Of a stretch of DNA of 64,000 nucleotides, positions 56,848 to 64,000 are shown piece by piece (the first letter of the stretch is position 1; each line of letters starts with the position of its first letter). Where the stretch lies: the NCBI GenBank assembly GCA_036346255.1, contig CM070620.1:58266522-58330521 (forward strand). Direction: 5' to 3'. The notes under the pieces were generated by a model. The model was not told where the DNA came from. It was given only the letters and a program-made list of their open reading frames with translations, and did not search any database. The position numbers and the translations under genes are program-made. This stretch comes from Ampelocalamus luodianensis. Its lineage: Eukaryota > Streptophyta > Magnoliopsida > Poales > Poaceae.

Positions 56848-57541
56848 TGTAACATCCCATTATTGGACTTGTGTTTCAAATGTAAGGAAATGGCTAAGAA
56901 TTAAAACTTTTTCTTACATCATGTATTTCCTGTTGTACCAAACAATTCTTGTACAAGGGATTATGGAAATACCATGTCACAAGTCTATTTGATCCAAACG
57001 ATGATATCCCAAAAACAATCTTATCAAATATTGTGATCATCATTGGGAAATATTTTTCCTAAGTTTCTGTGATGGTATGTGGCCCCTCTGAAAAATTTCA
57101 CAATTTTTAGAAGTTTTTTGAATATTTTTAGGGGGCAGTCAAACCTGAAATCAGAGCCTTGCAAAATTTTTGGAGATTTATTCACAGTATAAAAACCTCT
57201 GAAAATTTTACACAAGGGTAATATCTGAGTTAGCAAGCTCCTGTAAAAATTTCATAATTTTTGGAGTTGTTTTGCTATCTCAAATAAATCCTCTAAAGTC
57301 TCTGTTTTATTAGAAAGTCAAAACCTAAATTCACTCGTGCTTTGGGTTCGAGTCGACTCGGGCTCGAAGCCAATCGACTCGGTCCATCAACTAACCGCAC
57401 CGAGTCTCTCTTTAAAATCGCACGTCAAATCGCAACCGTTGGATCTTAATCGCGCGCCCTTGTGCTTTTAAACATTCGGACCTTCCGCTGTTAAATTTGA
57501 ACCGTTGGATTCCCATCTAACCGCCCTGAAAATCAACTTCA
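56848..57541 (+). repeat. Element G: C-family LTR, first segment
   Basis: TGTAACATCCC onward matches the inverted end of C's LTR (39888 down to about 39195), more diverged than C's own two LTRs. It sits in E's reverse transcriptase; ACTTT (56843-56847) is the candidate duplication but its partner is beyond the window. Colinearity with C stops at 57541. Confidence 0.85.
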
Positions 57542-58172
57542 GACCCACATTACCCTCGAATGCCACTAACCACTCTATGGTGAACATAGCGGAAGCAAAA
57601 CAACTAATGGACACAATAATAACGGATAGAGTTCAATAAATTAAATCAACTACTAGCAATTTAATCCAAGAGTAGTCCACAAATTCATCATTAATAAATC
57701 AAAAGAAGACTCGCGAATAGCTAGTCATTAGGCTAGTTTCCTCTCAACTTTATTACAGCATAAAACTATGAATTGAGTGTATAATTGTGGTGCCGCTCTA
57801 CCCATCCCGGGAATGCTTAAGAATCACCTGAAAGGGGGAAAGAAACAACAAGGGTGAGAAAAAATCTCAGCAAGTAAATTGATTAACAGGTTATTCAAAT
57901 AACAAGCAAGCTACATCACAATTTATATTATTGCATGACCGCAACCACATTCCACTTTTTCATTCAATAAACCACATGGACTAACATGAGTCCTGCCTCA
58001 TAAGATTTCAAACATTGGCATAAGTATGCATTTCCTCCATCCACAATTTTAATGCAAATGCATGCCATGCTCCATCGCACTCTTACCCATCAAGGTAAGG
58101 TGTGCATCATCTCTGACAATATACGATCTTTGCCAGTCTGATCGCGACCATAAGCGGCGACATCCACAATGC
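57542..58172 (-). repeat. LARD LTR fragment embedded in element G
   Basis: 631 bp nearly identical to 59065-59698 of H, and to the inverted end of D's LTR. It lacks the LTR terminus (about 10-12 bases) and has no internal region and no obvious target duplication. On both sides C-type LTR sequence continues, but about 1.1 kb of it is missing between the flanks. This is therefore a patch replacing part of G's LTR, not a normal insertion. Confidence 0.85.
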
Positions 58173-59054
58173 TCTCACCAGTGAGAATGCCACCAGTGAG
58201 GTTCGTAGTGCTATTGCGATTCCATTTTAATTCTTAGTTGGCGCCTGCATAGTGTCGCGAATGCAAGGCTGAAGTCACTCGGAGTTTGCGGCAAGAAGCT
58301 CCGTTTTCATCATTTGGTTAAGGCACATAATTACGGTGATTGATAATCATTAGTTCATTAATTGTGTCCTAAGCGCGCCGTTGAGCCACCGTCAATGGGC
58401 CCAACATCCTTAAATCATCCACCGCATAATCGCGTGTGTGAACATCATTAATGACTAATTATTGGTTAATTAATGTGTGGAGGTTATCGCTCGTCGGAAA
58501 TTCACTTTTAGGTCGTGACATGCGAGCCCTCCAATCTCAAAATCAACTTTGTTATTAGGATGTCATAATCTACCTGTTATAATTAATTAGGTTGATTTTA
58601 GGCTGAGAAAGAGTATTTTGTCCATATCTTTTGCATGTTAATTCCAAATTGTATGATTTTTGTTCCTAAAATTATCTAAAATCATTCTCTAGCTGCTGTA
58701 TTAATTTCATTAGATTTGGATGTCTTTTGCTGTTGGAGTTTATTTGGTGTTCTTCGCCCTTATTGGTTTATCGCCTTTTCGCGTTAGGTTCCGAAGACAA
58801 TATTGTTATTGATTCGAGCCACGACCATCGAATCTGCACTCGGCAAGGGAAGCAGATGTAGCATCATTTGATCATATTGTTCCTACTATTTTCAAATTTT
58901 AATATGTTGTTTGCAAATTCTATGTATGCATTGCTATGTTGTTTTAAACTATTGTCGATAGTTGACCCAGTAGTTGCATTATCAGTAGGAAATGTTGATT
59001 CCTCTACTACTGAGCCTAGGGTTACTTGCTGTGATTTTGGGTTCGCTGGATGGA
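58173..59054 (+). repeat. Element G: C-family LTR, later segments with internal deletion
   Basis: 58173-58545 matches C's LTR at about 38115-37735 (inverted) and 58546-59054 matches about 36850-36265, so a further 0.9 kb is deleted at a CAAAATCAA-type junction near 58545. Interrupted by H at 59055. Confidence 0.8.
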
Positions 59055-61333
59055 TGTAACACCCCAGGACCCACATTACCCTGGAATGCCACTAACCACT
59101 CTACAGCTGAACATAAGCGGAAGCAAAAACAACTAATGGACACAATAATAACGGATAGAGTTCAATAAATTAAATCAACTACTAGCAATTTAATCCAAGA
59201 GTAGTCCACAAATTCATCATTAATAAATCAAAAGAAGACTCGCGAATAGCTAGTCATTAGGCTAGTTTCCTCTCAACTTTATTCTGACATAAAACTATGA
59301 ATTGAGTGTATAATTGTGGTGCCGCTCTACCCATCCGGGAATGCTTAAGAATCACTGAAGGGGGAAAGAAACAACAAGGGTGAGAAAAAATCTCAGCAAG
59401 TAAATTGATTAACAGTTATTCAAATAACAAGCAAGCTACATCACAATTTATATTATTGCATGACCATAACCACATTCCACTTTTTCATTCAATAAACCAC
59501 ATGGACTAACATGAGTCCTGCCTCATAAGATTTCAAACATTGGCATAAGTATGCATTTCCTCCATCCACAATTTTAATGCAAATGCATGCCATGCTCCTT
59601 TGCACTCTTACCCATCAAGGTAGAGTGTGCATCATCTCTCGACAATGTACGATCTTTGTCACAAATCTGATCGCGACCATAGCGGCGACATCCACAATGC
59701 AATGTCATGATATGTTATGAATAATATGATACTCATAAACCACATAAGTGTCATCTTCATAAGGGCACCAACAAGATCAACTTATACTACTACCACATAG
59801 TCACTATGGAAAATATATCCATGATCCACATTCGGCATCTAAAGCAACCACCTCATGACTACACGCAAGATATCCAAAGTAAAACATTCAATTATTAATT
59901 GCTGTTATCACCTCATTTGTAAGTCAACCAACCATGGCACAATACTTCAAAATCGAGAATCATATAGATTGCAAGTAGTAAGAACAACCAATTAAGCGGT
60001 AGTAACTCTGCTACAATTACTTGCCTTCCACGATCGGCGTTAGCGGCAAAGATGATACTCCTAAACCCGAGGCTTCACCTCCTAAACAAGTAAAATAATT
60101 TCAATAAGGACATAATATACCCAGCGCTACTAATCGGCGTTCTACACGCTTCCTGATGTCTCAAGTCGAGTTTTCAAAGCTGAAACTGAAAAACAACATT
60201 TCCTGCCATATACCGTTTCTGGACAGCAGCACGGTAATTGACATAACTCATGAACTGGAAGTCGAAAAGAGTAAACCCAATTTCTGTAGATTCTTAACTG
60301 ACTAATCTACAATACTCTAGTTGACACGATAATCCAATTCGGCCAAAATAATAGGCTAACCATTGTTTGAACTTTCAGTACAGAAACTGCCTACACATTC
60401 GAACAGCAAAACTAAAATGACCATAACTTTTAATAGGTAACTCCGAATTGATCGTTCTTTATCAATCTGAAAAGGTTATCGAATTATCTACAATAACCTA
60501 GTTGTGTGAACTTTCAGATTCTACCAATTTCCCTTTCATATTTTAGGAAATAACCAGACAGATTATTCTCGTCAGATTTCTGGCAGCAGATACTAAAACG
60601 ATCATAACTTTTGACTCAGACCTCGGAATTGAGTGATCTTCGTGGCTACTGAAAGATAAGAACCAGACCTACAGAACTCTAGGAGATGGACAACTCACAT
60701 TCGGCCTCTAAGACCCCGTAACAGTCCACACAACCTTCTGGACAGATTTAAGTTTCTACTCGCAGCAATGCGATCTAATAAAAAATGAACCAAAACACAT
60801 CTACCACTAATCAAACGATGAGGCCCGGCATTCGTTACCCTTGCAGCAACCAGGATGTAGGGGGAAGAACGTTGGAGAAGACGATCTTCCTCCTCCTCCT
60901 TTCTCTCCCTTCTTTTACCTCCCGATGGCCGGTAGCAACGAGCAGCAAAGGGGGCGACATGGAGGGCGAGGCAGCAGGGGGGGAGGAGGGTTGCTACAGT
61001 GGCGGCGCGGTACTGTAGCTGCATGCTAAAGTAGAAAGACCTAGGGTTTTGGTTGGCCCCTTCTTAAACCAACTTCCTACTTGGGCCAAACAACGTGGGC
61101 AGAAAGCCCAAGATTAATTCTCCTCTAAAAATCTGAGTTCTCTTTTTAATTCATGTTAAATACCTTTCTCATTTCAATTAATTCTCTAATGTTAAACAGG
61201 ATATTACATAATCGCTGACGGATACTTTCCTTGTTAGGAGAAATCTCTCTCTAAACTATATTGCACTCGAAAATTGAATAAATTTCTCTCCCCCGAATAA
61301 TACATTCTCACAAATTGATATTCGGGCATTACA
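59055..61333 (-). repeat. LARD H 3' LTR (2279 bp)
   Basis: Inverted match of D's LTRs. Stem TGAGA/TCTCA at 59381-59395, hairpin with one mismatch at 61012-61032. Confidence 0.92.
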
Positions 61334-61346
61334 TTCTACCCCTTAA
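61334..61346 (-). other. Polypurine tract of LARD H
   Basis: TTAAGGGGTAGAA on the element strand abuts the LTR start TGTAATGCCC. Confidence 0.82.
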
Positions 61347-64000
61347 GCGAGTTCGACCCGAATCCTCACACAACACTCTGCGAAAGAACAACCACTGGCG
61401 AGAACTATCAACGGTAACCACGTATCAAGTGAACAAATCCGGATAACGCTCGCGCATATGAAACGCCAACTCCCAAGTGGCCTCTCTCTCGGACTAGCGA
61501 GACCACAACACAAAGACGTACAATGACATTTGTCCTATCACTCAACCCAACGTTTCGGTACACTCATCGAGGAGGATCGAGGGTAAGACCTTACTCGATG
61601 GTCGCGTCTTTAATGAAATCCCAAGCTTTAAATCGCTCGGCTACCACTTAGCAACAGAACACACCGGGCGTTGCGTCGTCGCGTCGGACCGAGGCGGTCA
61701 AAGAGATCGCCAACTTCCTAATTTCTCCATCTATCAAAGCGAACCAGCGTATCTGGACCAAACTCCCTTTGGTACGAAACACACAACAAATGCCTAGAAC
61801 CACCCCTCGGTACATGTCCGTGTGTCGGGGCGGTGCATATGCCATGCCACATGACTACCGGGACCACACGCGCCATGCACCATATGCCCACGTCCCTGTC
61901 CCATCGCGCTCGTGCGGCGAGGTTGATGCTCAAAATCAAACTTTTCATCTAACAAGGGCCACCCTTTAAACAAGAATGCACAATGAGCGGTTCTTAAACC
62001 ACTAATTCACAAAGAGAATCCAGCGTAAATAGAGAGTTCTCATGATATCCACGCAACACTAACTCTCCACCAAAGGGTAAAACCCCAAATTGGACAATTC
62101 ATCACGAAAACAATCCCACTTTCTAAATAGGCACTTTACGATTGAATACCACGAAAACCAAAGGAGAAATCACTCGAATGCCCAACCAAATACTTCTTTT
62201 GGTTTGTGCAATTGGAAAGAATCAAGCATGCTAACACAGCACCAACTCCAAATTGCGGAAGAGATCAGTCAACAACACAAACTCAAGCGAGAAAAAGCGG
62301 CAGCTACAGAAGAAAACATCCTTGTTTCTCAATTTTCCCTTTTAGGAATAAAATTTCTCTCAAACCATGGAATTGAATTCATCGCATACCACACGAGATC
62401 AACCCTCTTAAGTTAACATCCTCAAGTTATGCTCCAACCGAAATACATCGTCCACACCTTTGTGGAGAAGTTCTATTGGTCCACCAAACACTCTAGATAA
62501 TTTCTTCTACTAATGAAATTAATTTGATGGGAGGCACCCAAAACACCACAAAAAAATGGATCCCACGCAATCACATCACCTCCAACTTTCAAGAATAACA
62601 ACTCAAAATCCTCGGTACACACGCTCATGTACGACATCGAAAAGTTCTATCAATGATCATTCCTTTGCTTAGGAAACGTCATTATCTAATTTCTCTACAC
62701 AAAATCATTGGGCGACAAAAGTTTAGCATAAAACAATACACACCCAAATTTAACCTCCAAGACCTCTACAATGAATTTCTCTTATAACGAGATAGTGAAA
62801 TTATCGGATTAATTCTCTAGCATCCCCACAAATCTAACATACTCTCTAATTGACATCATCAGAATCACCCACGCATTATCGCAATACTTTCCAATTCGTT
62901 ACTCAATAAAATTAATCAAGGTTTCCATACCTTGATAATCCCCAATATTTTAACATGAACTAAGGTTACGGAATTACACCATACCATAGGTTCTACTTGG
63001 TCGTACCACTATTCAATTTTACTTGACCACACATTCCCTTTGAAAGATTCTAACTTCAAGAAAGTTACTCATTGAAACCAAGTCATACGACATTAACTCA
63101 ACATTTCCTACCATCTCCAAAGTTGTTGTAACGACTAGAGTTCTCACAATTCTACTCTCATTGAACTACACCAACACAATTCTTTTACACAACCATATAA
63201 GGTACCCAATCATGGCACTCTCATGAATTGACCAATATTTTCCATACTTGCAAACAATTTCTAAAGTTCCACTTGACATGAACGAAAGATCTTGAACCAC
63301 AACCACTATAGGTTCTAGTATTTGCACTAATGCCAATAGTTTGGCCCCAAAGACCAAACTTCTATTTAAGTCAAACCCTCTCCAAGGATTACTCCAAGAA
63401 ATCAACTTATCACTCAATGCGTCTCAATCAACTTGACTTCCAAAGTCTCACAAGTCACTTAGTTGATCACCACCAAACATCTGCCATTATACACTCTGAA
63501 AGGTTTTGTGAAACAAATCCATTATTCTTTTCTCAATAGAGAAGGCAATTGAAAACGATTCCCAGCACAAACAATAACGTATACCACTCACAATAAGCAT
63601 AGGACCAAGGAAAGTAGTAAATTAAGCAATGAACTAGGAAGATATAAGGGAAGTCAACAGTAAGGGTACAAGTCCCACAAGCAGAGAATTTCAAACCTCA
63701 CCCATAAGAACAAAACATTGCTTTTTTAAAAAAAAACTTGAGGAACCCACATGCAACGAAAAGAAAGGTCATACACACCTCAATTGAGTGGTGCGTTACA
63801 AAGCTTGCCCCAACCTCAAATACTACTATTACACTTTTTCCCTTACTGAAGGAAACCAATTTTCTTTTGTTACAACGTCACCTTGTAACATCATCACAAG
63901 AGGAACATTTAGACCAAATCACATGAACCACTTTTGAACTAATTGAACTTTCCAACACGTCACTATGTTCAACCCAATTTCAGCTACTACAAAAATCATG
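61347..64000 (-). other. Internal region of LARD H (partial), no retroviral genes
   Basis: Inverted match to 30215 back to about 27550 of D. No Gag or Pol motif in any frame. 61380-61980 shows many TAC/CAG to TCG/CG-type differences from D. Confidence 0.8.

Larger units (their letters stand above)
40737..64000 (+). mobile_element. Element E: Ty3/gypsy retrotransposon, left part, with F, G and H nested
   Basis: Starts TGTAACAGCCC inside element A reverse transcriptase. Its 5' LTR (40737-44464 plus 54821-54993, about 3.9 kb) is split by copia F. Primer site 54998-55010, gag, protease and the start of reverse transcriptase follow on the + strand, until G enters at 56848. The remaining pol, the 3' LTR and the second copy of the candidate duplication CCTCG (40732-40736) must lie beyond the window. 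LTR modules and gag-pol are close to element C but inverted, so E is a related chromovirus family. Confidence 0.88.
59055..64000 (-). mobile_element. LARD H: second non-autonomous element, inverted relative to D, runs off the window
   Basis: The 3' LTR (59055-61333), polypurine tract (61334-61346) and then internal sequence match D in reverse to the window end. The LTR terminus is canonical here (TGTAACACCCC on this strand). Left flank ATGGA (59050-59054) is the candidate duplication. The 83-codon frame of D's interior is unchanged at 63417-63166. No gag or pol. Confidence 0.9.

Noticed and set aside
61380..61980. Possible second LARD subfamily because H differs strongly from D here
   Set aside because: Most differences are TAC or CAG to TCG or CG, the same type as the suspected artefact elsewhere.
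1..64000. Search for tRNA, rRNA, CRISPR, phage, bacterial or host-gene signals
   Set aside because: None seen. The TGGTATCAGAGCC sites are retrotransposon primer sites, not tRNA genes, and the direct repeats are LTRs.

Overview
This window looks like plant nuclear DNA, most likely grass-type repeat-rich heterochromatin. It is built almost entirely of LTR retrotransposons inserted into one another. I see no host protein-coding gene, tRNA, rRNA or CRISPR array. The grass assignment is an inference from very long gypsy LTRs with a chromodomain-like pol end, a Sirevirus-like copia element and a GC-rich LTR promoter style. Species cannot be named from this sequence alone.

Layout, outermost to innermost. 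Element A (+ strand Ty3/gypsy, oldest, full of stop codons) survives as three pieces: 1-226, 14944-15976 and 39889-40736. Three elements split or follow it. B is 227-14943 (- strand gypsy, 4.4-kb LTRs, target duplication TGAGT). C is 15977-39888 (- strand gypsy chromovirus, about 5-kb LTRs, duplication TAGAC). E is 40737 to beyond the window (+ strand gypsy, related to C). C is split inside its reverse transcriptase by D, 23692-32499, a + strand non-autonomous LARD-type element with 2.3-kb LTRs and a 4.2-kb internal region with no gag or pol. E's 5' LTR is split by F, 44465-54815 (- strand Ty1/copia, Sirevirus-like, duplication GTATC), and E's reverse transcriptase is split by G, a C-family LTR starting at 56848. 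G is broken by a stray LARD fragment (57542-58172) and by H, a second LARD copy on the - strand from 59055 past the window end.

How the parts work: in each autonomous element the primer-binding site sits beside the 5' LTR, followed by gag (particle), protease, then reverse transcriptase, RNase H and integrase (copia: integrase before reverse transcriptase), with the polypurine tract beside the 3' LTR. LARDs D and H have LTRs, primer site and polypurine tract but no proteins, so they must have been copied by enzymes of another element. Insertion order by nesting: A, then B, C and E, then D (in C), F and G (in E), then H (in G).

The most important caution concerns sequence quality. CAG and CTG trinucleotides are repeatedly replaced by CG, CGA or similar in one copy of a repeat but not its partner. 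The change appears in primer-binding sites and protease active-site codons of several unrelated elements. This looks like a patchy systematic sequence error rather than biology, and it probably creates many of the apparent frameshifts and inflates LTR divergence. The most interesting biological signals are an accessory reading frame between primer site and gag in B, stem-loops shared by unrelated elements (one in the LTR, one beside the polypurine tract), and the chimeric LARD/gypsy LTR near 57.5 kb.
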